64,000 nt of DNA, taken from the NCBI GenBank assembly GCA_013339895.1, contig JABACO010000002.1:5165235-5229234 (forward strand), read 5' to 3'. The notes beneath the pieces were generated by a model, which had not been told where the DNA came from, searched no databases, and was given only the letters and a program-made list of their open reading frames with translations. Of the stretch, positions 10,510 through 20,574 are shown one piece after another. Origin of the DNA: Ephydatia muelleri. Lineage: Eukaryota; Porifera; Demospongiae; Spongillida; Spongillidae. The position numbers and the translations under genes are program-made. The stretch's first letter is position 1; each line of letters begins with the position of its first letter.

Positions 10510-12959
10510 GGCCGACATACGGTTGGCTTGATATTCTAATTAATCACCACATACACATACAGAACGCTACACAGGCACAAGAGGAAAGACACCCAAAGTG
10601 TCACAACAAGATCACACTCCCTGCCCATCACAGAGACAGCTCTGTCAGAAGGGCAACACTAGCCGACATACGGTTGGCTTGATATTCTAATCAATCACCA
10701 CATACACATACAGAATGCTACACAGGCACAAGAGGAAAGACACCCAAAGTGTCACAACAAGATCACACTCCCTGCCCATCACAGAGACAGCTCTGTCAGA
10801 AGGGCAACACTAGCCGACATACGGTTGGCTTGATATTCTAATTAATCACCACATACACATACAGAACGCTACACAGGCACAAGAGGAAAGACACCCAAAG
10901 TGTCACAACAAGATCACACTCCCTGCCCATCACAGAGACAGCTCTGTCAGAAGGGCAACACTAGCCGACATACGGTTGGCTTGATATTCTAATTAATCAC
11001 CACATACACATACAGAACGCTACACAGGCACAAGTCGAAAGACACCCAAAGTGTCACAACAAGATCACACTCCCTGCCCATCACAGAGACAGCTCTGTCA
11101 GAAGGGCAACACTAGCCGACATACGGTTGGCTTGATATTCTAATTAATCACCACATACACATACAGAACGCTACACAGGCACAAGAGGAAAGACACCCAA
11201 AGTGTCACAACAAGATCACACTCCCTGCCCATCACAGAGACAGCTCTGTCAGAAGGGCAACACTAGCCGACATACGGTTGGCTTGATATTCTAATCAATC
11301 ACCACATACACATACAGAATGCTACACAGGCACAAGAGGAAAGACACCCAAAGTGTCACAACAAGATCACACTCCCTGCCCATCACAGAGACAGCTCTGT
11401 CAGAAGGGCAACACTAGCCGACATACGGTTGGCTTGATATTCTAATTAATCACCACATACACATACAGAACGCTACACAGGCACAAGAGGAAAGACACCC
11501 AAAGTGTCACAACAAGATCACACTCCCTGCCCATCACAGAGACAGCTCTGTCAGAAGGGCAACACTAGCCGACATACGGTTGGCTTGATATTCTAATTAA
11601 TCACCACATACACATACAGAACGCTACACAGGCACAAGAGGAAAGACACCCAAAGTGTCACAACAAGATCACACTCCCTGCCCATCACAGAGACAGCTCT
11701 GTCAGAAGGGCAACACTAGCCGACATACGGTTGGCTTGATATTCTAATCAATCACCACTTACACATACAGAATGCTACACAGGCACAAGAGGAAAGACAC
11801 CCAAAGTGTCACAACAAGATCACACTCCCTGCCCATCACAGAGACAGCTCTGTCAGAAGGGCAACACTAGCCGACATACGGTTGGCTTGATATTCTAATC
11901 AATCACCACATACACATACAGAACGCTACACAGGCACAAGAGGAAAGACACCCAAAGTGTCACAACAAGATCACACTCCCTGCCCATCACAGAGACAGCT
12001 CTGTCAGAAGGGCAACACTAGCCGACATACGGTTGGCTTGATATTCTAATTAATCACCACATACACATACAGAACGCTACACAGGCACAAGTCGAAAGAC
12101 ACCCAAAGTGTCACAACAAGATCACACTCCCTGCCCATCACAGAGACAGCTCTGTCAGAAGGGCAACACTAGCCGACATACGGTTGGCTTGATATTCTAA
12201 TTAATCACCACATACACATACAGAACGCTACACAGGCACAAGAGGAAAGACACCCAAAGTGTCACAACAAGATCACACTCCCTGCCCATCACAGAGACAG
12301 CTCTGTCAGAAGGGCAACACTAGCCGACATACGGTTCGCTTGATATTCTAATTAATCACCACATACACATACAGAACGCTACACAGGCACAAGTCGAAAG
12401 ACACCCAAAGTGTCACAACAAGATCACACTCCCTGCCCATCACAGAGACAGCTCTGTCAGAAGGGCAACACTAGCCGACATACGGTTGGCTTGATATTCT
12501 AATTAATCACCACATACACATACAGAATGCTACACAGGCACAAGAGAAAAGACACCCAAAGTGTCACAACAAGATCACACTCCCTGCCCATCACAGAGAC
12601 AGCTCTGTCAGAAGGGCAACACTAGCCGACATACGGTTGGCTTGATATTCTAATTAATCACCACATACACATACAGAACGCTACACAGGCACAAGAGGAA
12701 AGACACCCAAAATGTCACAACAAGATCACACTCCCTGCCCATCACAGAGACAGCTCTGTCAGAAGGGCAACACTAGCCGACATACGGTTGGCTTGATATT
12801 CTAATTAATCACCACAAACACATACAGAACGCTACACAGGCACAAGTCGAAAGACACCCAAAGTGTCACAACAAGATCACACTCCCTGCCCATCACAGAG
12901 ACAGCTCCGTCAGAAGGGCAACACTAGCCGACATACGGTTGGCTTGATATTCTAATTAA
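10510..12959 (+). repeat. 151-bp satellite array, left part (16 units)
   Basis: Head-to-tail 151-bp units. The anchor GGTTGGCTTGATATTC recurs at 10521, 10672, 10823 and so on to 12937, exactly every 151 bp. Variant sites (CTAATTAATC or CTAATCAATC; AGAACGCT or AGAATGCT; CAAGAGG or CAAGTCG) shuffle between units, so the array evolves by unequal exchange. The same array continues at 16120-16553 after the piggyBac insertion, giving 19 units in all. No unit has a credible gene; each stops within one repeat. Confidence 0.97.
12956..12959. repeat. TTAA target-site duplication, left
   Basis: TTAA directly precedes the piggyBac terminus and matches the TTAA at 16120-16123. Of the satellite units, only those with the CTAATTAATC variant offer this site. 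Confidence 0.95.
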
Positions 12960-13389
12960 CCCTCCTACTGCTGCTCATTAATTATTCATAACGTAACCCA
13001 GTGCGGAATGAAATTTTAGCGTGTGATTGGTTTTATATGCTATACGCGTTTAGAAGGTTTTTGTTAGAACGCTATGCTCTGTAAAGCCTGTTTCTTCAAC
13101 GTACGTTGGTAAGTACCCCAGCTACTCCGATTGTGTCTTTTTAACACTAACCGTGCGTTCTTTGCGCCGCGAGAACGTTGTTTGTGAATCGTATCGTACG
13201 CTTACACGGGGCATGGCTCTATCACTCTGAGAACTAGCTTTCAAAGCGCCTACATGTCATGTAAGTGTTACTAGAACAGTTTTTAATATTTTATAACAAA
13301 TCTCTCCTCTTTTGTGGCGTTTTAGGACACTTCGACGCGAGCACCTGTCTTGGGCTACAATTGGAATTGTTATTTTAAAAACTGACAGG

Positions 13390-13870
13390 TAACGTTCATG
13401 TTGCAAGGTGTGTGTGATGTGACTTGAAGGGTTGTGTATGTGGGAGACCGTTGTGTGAGTTTTATGCATATTGGAGTATTGTGTGTAGTAACAGGTGTGG
13501 TTGGGGAAGGCAGTTGTACATGTGGAAGGCATGAGTTGGGATGCAGTTGCAAGAGGTTGTGAGTAACTTATTTAGGTTGTGTGGGGTACATGCACATGTA
13601 TATGTGATAGACAGTTGTGCCATTGGTTGTACATGGTAGTGATGTGTAGGAGAGTCGTTTGGTGGGTTAGCAGTTCTGAAGGTGAGGTATGGACATGTTG
13701 GGAGTATTGTGTGGGGTGGGGCGATAGCCAGAATGGGAATTATGTGTGCTGTGGAGGAGGGGATGTTGTGTGTGTGTGCTGGGATGGAGGAGTATGTGAT
13801 GCAATTGTACACTGTGAGGTGGTTGTGAATATTGTGTGTGATCTATAGACAGTTGTGTTGTGCACAAGAA
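13390..13870. repeat. GT-rich, low-complexity stretch inside the piggyBac element
   Basis: Plus strand strongly enriched in TGTG and GGTTGTG words with almost no C. It lies downstream of the transposase gene. Open frames on both strands reflect the composition and are not genes. Confidence 0.7.
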
Positions 13871-14019
13871 AGCAAGGGCAGCGTTATTTTGCGCTCCTTG
13901 TGTGAAAGAGATTCTGTTGTATGGGCTCTAAACAGAACTTTGTGGACCACTTGATAAGACTGTTGAAGACACAATACATATACATACAGCTGTATACACA
14001 TATAGCCATGAAGTACTAG

Positions 14020-15912
14020 TCAATAATGCATTACAGTATGGTAGGTTTTAAAACATGGATAAACACAAAGGGGGACTTTACAGCTGCAACATATGTATGT
14101 TGTTGTTTTTCGTTTTCCTGATTTCCTGTTGCTGCACACCTCACAGTCATGTTGACCTGATGGCTCTGGAAAATGATTGTGTCCAATCAGTCTTGCTGGA
14201 CTGTCTACCACTGGTGCCAATTGTAGTGAAGTGAAGCATTCAGCTCCTATGAGGCCCTTCGCCACTTCTATTCTGAAATCCATGTGAGACAAAACTTTGC
14301 CCTCGCAGGTTTTGTAGTAAAGGACATATGCATTCACAAGTGTCACATCTAACAGGTGAAAATAAACCCTTTTCCACCATTTTCTTGAAAAGTTGTTGTA
14401 GCCATAGTATGTTACTAACTGATCAGACTTATCCACCCCACCCATGTATGCATTGTATTGATCAATACCCAGTGGTTTTTGTACCGTCTGATGTCCACCA
14501 GTGGCACCCTTTCTCCTCCTCTGTTTTGTGACAGTGCCCTCCTTATGGATGGTAGTTAGTAGTGCTACAACCCTCTTGTCTCTCCATTTCAGGCCCATGA
14601 GTTCTCCATCCTTGTAGTGAACAACTTCACCCAGCGCAACATCAGCTTTCTGGAATGATTTCGGCACATCCTTCCTGTCAAGCCGCAATGTACCACAGCT
14701 GCCAAACCCAGTGGAGAGCAACAGCTTGCATAGGTAGGGACTGGTGTAAAAGTTATCAAAATATACATGGTATCCTTTTCCATGCAGCTTCTTCAGTAAT
14801 TCTGTCACTACGTGGGTGCCCAGTGGAACACCAGCTGGCCGTTTCTCCTGCTTCCCAGTGTAGAGAATGAAGTTCCATGTGTACCCTGTGTCTGATTCAG
14901 CCAACACCCATGCCTTCATGCCCCACTTGTTGGGCTTTTTTGGCATATACTGAAGGAACGAGAGACGACCTTTGTACGAGATTATGCTCTCGTCAACACT
15001 TACTTCTCGGTTCATTGTATAACTTCTCTGATACGAGGTAACCAGTGATGTAATCAAGGGACGGATCTTGAAGAGTATGTCATAACCCCTTTCTCCTTTA
15101 GGTACTGCCTTGCTGTTGTCTGCAAGGTGCAGGAACTTCAAAATGAGCAGGAACCTGTCCCTGCTCATCACAGTTGAGAAGTTTGATGAGGAGAATGGCC
15201 AGCTGGTACACCAGTAGTGCTGTATACTGGGCATGTTCACGATGCCCATGGTGATAATCAGGCCCATGAACTTCTTCATCTCCTCCATTGTTATGGGCTT
15301 GCCTTTCAGCTGGTTTGCACGGGCCTTGCAGTGCTTCTTCAAGTAATCAGAGTGGCTTTGGAGATATTGATTTCCATACCTGTTTGTCTCTTCCACCACA
15401 GATACCATCGTCTGATCATTGAAAAGCTTGCAAAAAATGTCCACTGGCTGCAGGTGGTCCATTTTTTCAGTAACTCCAGGGATTGGTGTAAATGGTGGAA
15501 TACTGCTTTGGAATGTCAAAGCAGTGGTGCTCTGTGGCAGTTCTACTTCCATTGGCTCCTCACAGCCAAGCTCCTCTTCAAACACATCACTGCACACGCT
15601 TTCCGTGTCATTACCACAGCCAAGCTCCTCCCCAAACACATCACTGCACACGCCTTCCGTTTCGTTACCACAGCCATGCTCCTCAAATACGTCACTGCAC
15701 ACGCCTTCCGTGTCGTTACCACTACCAAGCTCCTCCTCAAATACGTCACTGCACACGCCTTCCCTGTCGTTATTACTAATCCCGCCACCGCACACACCTT
15801 CCTCCTCGTCAATATAGCCGTCGAACTCGTCATCGCTTATGTCGCTTTCTATGTTTTCCATGTATTCGAGTAGGAACTCCGGGTCAGAGGGAAGATGACG
15901 GCGTGAGGCCAT
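14020..15912 (-). CDS. piggyBac transposase, intact (630 aa)
   Basis: DDE/D transposase that excises and inserts the element at TTAA sites in the nucleus. Single open frame from ATG at 15912 to the stop at 14020. Residues 30-120 are acidic and carry four or five copies of an EGVCSDVFEEELGCGND-type repeat, which is unusual for the family. The DDE_Tnp_1_7 domain spans about 150-530. The catalytic triad fits VDES (D307), YFDNFYTS (D386) and GGVDKSDQ (D494, with D497). Conserved W and PNKWGMKAW blocks are present. A Cys/His-rich C-terminal zinc finger (C590, C593, C608, C611, C616, C620, H625, H629) matches the family's DNA-binding domain. Length is close to the usual 580-630 aa. No intron or stop disrupts it, so it may be active. 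Confidence 0.95.
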   Translation of the reverse strand: MASRRHLPSDPEFLLEYMENIESDISDDEFDGYIDEEEGVCGGGISNNDREGVCSDVFEEELGSGNDTEGVCSDVFEEHGCGNETEGVCSDVFGEELGCGNDTESVCSDVFEEELGCEEPMEVELPQSTTALTFQSSIPPFTPIPGVTEKMDHLQPVDIFCKLFNDQTMVSVVEETNRYGNQYLQSHSDYLKKHCKARANQLKGKPITMEEMKKFMGLIITMGIVNMPSIQHYWCTSWPFSSSNFSTVMSRDRFLLILKFLHLADNSKAVPKGERGYDILFKIRPLITSLVTSYQRSYTMNREVSVDESIISYKGRLSFLQYMPKKPNKWGMKAWVLAESDTGYTWNFILYTGKQEKRPAGVPLGTHVVTELLKKLHGKGYHVYFDNFYTSPYLCKLLLSTGFGSCGTLRLDRKDVPKSFQKADVALGEVVHYKDGELMGLKWRDKRVVALLTTIHKEGTVTKQRRRKGATGGHQTVQKPLGIDQYNAYMGGVDKSDQLVTYYGYNNFSRKWWKRVYFHLLDVTLVNAYVLYYKTCEGKVLSHMDFRIEVAKGLIGAECFTSLQLAPVVDSPARLIGHNHFPEPSGQHDCEVCSNRKSGKRKTTTYICCSCKVPLCVYPCFKTYHTVMHY

Positions 15913-16119
15913 CTCGCGTTACGATCGTTAAAACTACACTGTGAATGGCATGCAGGTGTCGGGTACGAGTTATATTATACAATACAGCTGTAATTAACGC
16001 CTTGCTTCGCGCGCAAACTGGCGTTACGTACAATCATCCTGCTGGGCATATATATATGCCCGTCGCAATACGCAAGTGCAATTATTTGGCATATATATAT
16101 GCCTTCCGCAGTAGGAGGG

Positions 16120-16553
16120 TTAATCACCACATACACATACAGAACGCTACACAGGCACAAGAGGAAAGACACCCAAAGTGTCACAACAACATCACACTCC
16201 CTGCCCATCACAGAGACAGCTCTGTCAGAAGGGCAACACTAGCCGACATACGGTTGGCTTGATATTCTAATTAATCACCACATACACATACAGAACGCTA
16301 CACAGGCACAAGTCGAAAGACACCCAAAGTGTCACAACAAGATCACACTCCCTGCCCATCACAGAGACAGCTCTGTCAGAAGGGCAACACTAGCCGACAT
16401 ACGGTTGGCTTGATATTCTAATTAATCACCACATACACATACAGAATGCTACACAGGCACAAGAGGAAAGACACCCAAAGTGTCACAACAAGATCACACT
16501 CCCTGCCCATCACAGAGACAGCTCTGTCAGAAGGGCAACACTAGCTGACATAC
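16120..16553 (+). repeat. 151-bp satellite array, right part (3 units)
   Basis: Continues the array at 10510-12959 with anchors at 16252 and 16403. The last unit decays at CTAGCTGACATAC, marking the array edge near 16553. Confidence 0.97.
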
Positions 16554-17352
16554 AATACACACCTATACCAGGGAATGTTCTGATTACAATACTGTACATG
16601 TAAACACATAGAAGAGTGAACAGTTGACTCACCCTATGTCGGACCACCGTCACATACACAGGTGCATTGATTCACATTAGTAGAAGACCAGCACTGTTGC
16701 GCACTTACTGAGGGCATGAAGGGAAGCAAGACAAGAATGTATTCGAATGCACACTTGTAGGCCAACACATGCCGTCACGCACCTATATATGTAAATACCG
16801 AAAGCGGTGCGCACTAAACAAGATGAAAGTGGTCTAGAATAGAAACGCACATGCACACACAATCGCACTTATCTAACGCCGCCCAGCATACTGAGTACAC
16901 GCACGCACTTCTTCAAACACCGCTCCTCCCAAACCCCATTTACGATTGATGCGAGAATGAAAGATTAACGCACAAGCTGAGTAGCATGTTGTTCAAAAGA
17001 CAAGAGATACTCAACTTTCCGTCCTCCCGAGGAGCTCACACAAAGACCAACCATCACGTGTTACGTCGCAAAAAGCAATTTCTTTAAGTAAGGAGTCACG
17101 TGATCAATAATTTGTAACCATTGTAAACCCTTGTATTTGGAATTACGCAATGTTTTCACTACGTTAGTTTGCCCAAATGCAATAGCTTACAACGTTTTGT
17201 CGTGGTACATCACTCGAATGTTGTAATTTGTTGTAATTTTTACAACAACGTATAGCAGCAACGATGTATTTGAAAAAACCATGGTTGTTCTATGTTGTAG
17301 AGAATGGTAAAACATGGTAAAATAACCATTGTATTTTCAACTTTTTCCCTGT
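16554..17352. other. Right subterminal region of the 9 kb insertion
   Basis: No gene. From about 17100 it is rich in ACAACGTT, TTGTAATTT and ACCATTGTA words resembling those at 8400-8680 near the other end, and it finishes with the inverted terminus TTTTTCCCTGT. Confidence 0.55.
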
Positions 17353-17359
17353 GTGGCTC

Positions 17360-17690
17360 AGGTGGCCTTCTAGAGCTCTCCCAGCTTGGGAGTCACTACA
17401 GGAGGATTTGATGGTCTGCTGTGTCACCAACCAGCCATTTCAGACCAGGCTGCAATCCCACACCAAGTGCGTCCCAGTGGAGGGTCTGCTGCTTGTTTCT
17501 GGCTGCAGCCTGCACTGCCTGAAGAGCTTGTTGTATTTTAGGGCAGCTGCAGCGGAGTGCACTGAAAACAGCTGTCAAATGATGGACTGGTACATGTATT
17601 TCACAAGCTCCAGTGCCGTCTTGGGAGCGATCTGAATGTTCCATGTTTCCAGCCAGCTACCCAGGTCGCGCCCTTCTTCTGTTTTCCGCC
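17360..17690 (-). pseudogene. Gag-like region of a DIRS/tyrosine-recombinase element
   Basis: A minus-strand frame from about 17690 reads GSWLETWNIQIA, then ALELVKYMYQSIICQLF, then AAALKYNKLFRQ. This W..TWN ... LV.Y...I...F ... L.Y..LFR pattern is one I associate with the ORF upstream of transposon tyrosine recombinases in invertebrates; that is pattern memory, not a search result. It lies between the SAP-domain fragment and (across the 9 kb insertion) the core-binding fragment, in the expected order. Stops later in the frame and a second open frame indicate decay. Confidence 0.4.
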
Positions 17691-17770
17691 GGCGAGTGAG
17701 GAAGGATCGTCTAAGGGAGAGAGCAGTTTTTCGAAGTGAGCATACATGTACTTACCCTTTTTGATCTTCC

Positions 17771-17839
17771 CAGAGATAATATATAGATTATCTCTGATCT
17801 TCCTGACTTCGCGCAGAGATAATCTATATATTATCTCTG
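17771..17839. repeat. Perfect 26-bp inverted repeat, CAGAGATAAT...ATTATCTCTG
   Basis: Arms 17771-17796 and 17814-17839 are exact reverse complements, and each arm is itself nearly palindromic. The CAGAGATAAT terminus recurs in the inverted repeats at 20260-20563 and in diverged form at 37189-37219, which suggests a small fold-back or MITE family. Confidence 0.9.
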
Positions 17840-17844
17840 CACAA

Positions 17845-17916
17845 AGCTCCTGGACCAGCTCTCAGCGAAAGAGAGTGGCAGCTGGATCTCTTTCGCTGAG
17901 AGCTGGTTCAGGAGCT
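17845..17916. repeat. 29-bp inverted repeat
   Basis: Arms 17845-17873 and 17888-17916 pair with one mismatch around a 14-bp loop, starting AGCTCCTGGACCAGC. It lies immediately next to the previous palindrome, so the two hairpins are tandem. Confidence 0.9.
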
Positions 17917-17976
17917 GTGTGCTCCAGCACCTCGACGTCACGAGCCAATTGTTCCTCGGAACCGCTCTCCGATGTT

Positions 17977-18192
17977 TCATCGGATGGGTTTGCCAAGCAC
18001 TCGTTTGCAGATCGAGTCGGAGGAGGTCAAGTGGTTGGCGTGACCTGTAGACCTTGCGGAGAGACCGGACGGGCCCTGCACGTAGCTTGCTTCGTGCTGG
18101 AGGAGTCGCTCCACGAGGGCCGCTTTGTTACCAGTAGTGCCGAGATGGGCCTCCGATAGTTTGCGGCGGAGCGCCTCACAGGTGAGGCGCAT
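17977..18192 (-). pseudogene. SAP-domain N-terminus of the disrupted tyrosine-recombinase element
   Basis: MRLTCEALRRKLSEAHLG followed by TTGNKAALVERLLQHE is a typical 35-residue SAP motif (L...LR..L...GL...G.K..LV.RL), a DNA-binding helix pair. The start at 18192 is natural for an N-terminal SAP domain. The frame ends in low-similarity sequence near 17977. Together with 17360-17690 and 8165-8372 it forms one broken minus-strand element. Confidence 0.6.
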
Positions 18193-18199
18193 GAGGCTT

Positions 18200-19140
18200 T
18201 GGCGTTACGGCATTTAGAGCAATTCAGACCAGCAGTCCTGCGCTATTGTGACCGAGTGATTGCAGTCCACCAACCATCCTTGAACCTGGAACCATATCAG
18301 TTTATCACTATCATTAAGGGGACAGAGGTTAGATCATGCAGATAGATTGTGTTTGAATGGAGGTGAGAGTACTTCCCCAGAAGCTTTCCCTAACATATAT
18401 GGTATTAGACACATTTCAATCCCATTTAAACCAAGTTTAGTACCTAAACAACCACTTATACAAACCCGCACACGCGACATGATGTAGGGCAATAAGGTAT
18501 ACATTCTAGACTGCAATTGATGCTGCAGCCAAGCAACACATCCAGTGCTTTGTAAAAGGCACCTGACCAAATAAGGTATATGAAGCTCATTTTGAATTCC
18601 TACTGAAGATACCAACTTTTCAATGCCATACAGCCATTGTATGGCAATGCAGTATTTGATTAGAAAGAAGACATTAGATAAACATTTGTTTCCACCCTTC
18701 AATTTGAATATGTTACTGTTCACCACATGCGCTTGCACCCACATGCACTCACAAAAATATAGATGCATGTAGCAGCTTCTAGCAACCATTATACGCTGGA
18801 TCAGTATATTTATGAATACACAACCGCATTTGCGTCATGAAATCTATTAAGTTCATGTGTAGATTCAAACCCGTTGTGCGTTTGGTCACGCGCATGCATG
18901 GCACAGAGCTAGCTGTACAGGATTCGTTCTTCACATTCTGCTTTATTACAGGTGCTGATATGGTCATAAACAAATATAAGATCCTTTCATCGAGCACAAT
19001 TCAAGTGTCAGCCAAGGTTGAAGAATCGAATGCCCGTTTGTAAGAACTAAGTATACAGTATCGTAGAACAAACTATTTGCACAGTGTGTGAGTATCGGAC
19101 CTCGTGTAACGTCAACACTGCTTGTGCAAGACACCAATAT
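18200..19140. other. No recognised feature
   Basis: A minus-strand open frame at 18334-18789 (151 codons) shows no domain, composition bias or splice logic, so I do not call it a gene. Confidence 0.5.
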
Positions 19141-19148
19141 ATAGAGGT

Positions 19149-19201
19149 GTGGTGTAGCATACTACACCATAGATTAAAGAACGTAAGGTCTTTAATCTAT
19201 G
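19149..19201. repeat. Two adjacent short hairpins
   Basis: GGTGTAGCATACTACACC (19150-19167) is an imperfect palindrome. It is followed by CATAGATTAAAGA (19168-19180) and its reverse complement (19189-19201) around an 8-nt loop. Confidence 0.85.
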
Positions 19202-19249
19202 ACTACACCAAGTCGATACGTTACGAAGTTTGGCGATTCAAATGTGATG

Positions 19250-19412
19250 CATTTTAATAATTAGGTTAATTATCGAATAAGATTGCTCGATCGTGAAAAT
19301 TACACATTCATGTTCAGACTGATTGTTAGTCTTTATTAACTCATTTGAAAATCAATTGGAAATAATAAGCAAGATGACCGCAGATGTGCATGTGGGCAAT
19401 TTCTTGATACGT
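19250..19412 (+). repeat. Terminal block of dispersed repeat family (copy 3, diverged)
   Basis: GTTCAGACTGATTG, GAAAATCAATTGGAAATAA and GCAAGATGACCGCAG in the same order as 2440-2683, ending at TTTCTTGATACG. Confidence 0.6.
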
Positions 19413-19577
19413 AATTAGTACGCTATGGGTCACGTGCGCCGTTTTACGACAACCGGAGGTGGGCGGAGATGAAGCGTTGGACTAGCTTGCGAATTCAATT
19501 GTGATCTTTTGTTTTCGAGCATGAGAAACGGTAGGCCATAGGTGTGTTCAACTTCAGAATTAGGTATTGTATTCCGT

Positions 19578-19647
19578 GTCTGTGTGTGTGTACATGTGTG
19601 TGTGCGTGTGTGTGTATATATATATGTGTGTGTGTGTGCATGTGTGT

Positions 19648-19693
<46 letters not shown>
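19578..19693. repeat. (TG)n microsatellite
   Basis: Interrupted TG tract with a TATATATATA core near 19617-19626. Confidence 0.97.
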
Positions 19694-19694
<1 letters not shown>

Positions 19695-20259
19695 CTTATG
19701 AAGTAATGTAACATTCTCTACTAGATTACTGTATGGCCGTTTACATTTGTATGCGCTACACGATATGTCATATGACATGAAATTAAAACGATAGCTCGCT
19801 ATCGACCAGCAGGGCCGGCTGTTGGTCAGGTAGGGGCCTCATGGTGTTTGTCACCATTGGATTCTTGAAGTTACTCTGCACCAGAAATCGCGTGGTTACG
19901 CGAGAAATATAAGAGATCTACATGACTACACGTATAGTATTAGTCTGGGCCGGGACCCTGGTAACCTGCGCTCAACGAATTTGTTCCCTAGGAATGTTAA
20001 CTGGTAGATATGAATACCTTTGCGGTTTTTTAATGTGTAAGTGAATTTCATCAGCTCATTTCATGGCGGCGAACAGTATCTTATGTTTGGGTTGTGGGAG
20101 AGATATACATGAGACTACGGTGGCCCGGTTGGTAGCGCGCACTAATCGAAGTTTGCACAGCGCACCTTTTGAGGTTTGTACTTGCACCGCGTACTAATGG
20201 GGGTTTGAACCGCGCACTAATTGAGGTTTGCACCATGCACGCACTAGTTTATGCTTGGC

Positions 20260-20563
20260 AGGTCATCGATCTGATCAAAGACGCGACACACCCCTGGACG
20301 ACAGTTCTCGCTCCACTACTGCACGCCATGATCCACAGATTATCTCTGCTTGACACACCATCCACAACCTATTACAGATATATTAAAGAGATATTACAGA
20401 GACTCCAACAGTGCGAAGCCTTGGCTAAGGTTCATATAAGGTTGTGGATGGTGTGGTCAAGCAGAGATAATCTCTGGGTCAAGTGTTGGCGGGCAGTAGT
20501 GGAGCGAGAAAACTATCGTACAGGGGGGGTGTCAATTGAGAGCGTCTTTGATCTTGATGACCT
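20260..20563. repeat. Long imperfect inverted repeat (about 111 and 125 bp arms)
   Basis: The left arm 20260-20370 starts AGGTCATCGATCTGATCAAA and ends CCATCCACAACCT. The right arm 20439-20563 is its reverse complement with small indels. The 68-bp loop is unrelated. Both arms contain AGATTATCTCTGCTTGA, linking it to the CAGAGATAAT palindromes at 17771. The 152-codon open frame that spans it is a by-product. Confidence 0.85.
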
Positions 20564-20574
20564 GTCAATTTCAG

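Larger units (their letters stand above)
12960..16119 (-). mobile_element. Complete piggyBac-superfamily DNA transposon
   Basis: Termini are CCCTCCTACTGC at 12960-12971 and its reverse complement GCAGTAGGAGGG at 16108-16119, flanked by TTAA on both sides. CCC...GGG ends, a short terminal repeat and TTAA target are the hallmark of piggyBac. The right subterminal region has two GGCATATATATATGCC palindromes (about 16048-16102). One intact transposase gene on the minus strand fills 14020-15912. The left 1 kb (12972-14019) is non-coding. The interrupted satellite unit is restored exactly when the element is removed. The intact ORF and clean boundaries suggest recent, possibly autonomous insertion. 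Confidence 0.95.
8378..17352. mobile_element. Large composite insertion with 5-bp TSD and ACAGGGAAAAA ends
   Basis: The left end reads GTGGC then ACAGGGAAAAA (8373-8388). The right end reads TTTTTCCCTGT then GTGGC (17342-17357). This is an 11-bp terminal inverted repeat bounded by a perfect 5-bp direct repeat GTGGC. Both subterminal regions are rich in the same short motifs (ACAACGTT, TTGTAA, ACAATGGTT), as expected for repeated transposase-binding sites. Inside are remnants of a spliced minus-strand gene (8820-10132), the 151-bp satellite and a nested piggyBac element; without the piggyBac it is about 5.8 kb. The host sequence is a tyrosine-recombinase element whose modules continue on both sides. 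I cannot assign a superfamily: 5-bp duplications occur in Transib and some other groups, but the termini do not match Transib. Confidence 0.6.

Noticed and set aside
10510-12959. CRISPR array
   Set aside because: The 151-bp units are contiguous without spacers, and the genome is eukaryotic.
8378-17352. Transib family for the 9 kb insertion
   Set aside because: The 5-bp TSD fits, but the ends are not CAC(A/T)(A/G)TG-like and no RAG1-type core was seen.
18334-18789. 151-aa minus-strand ORF as a gene
   Set aside because: No domain, no low-complexity explanation and no splice partners; the length is reachable by chance in this composition.
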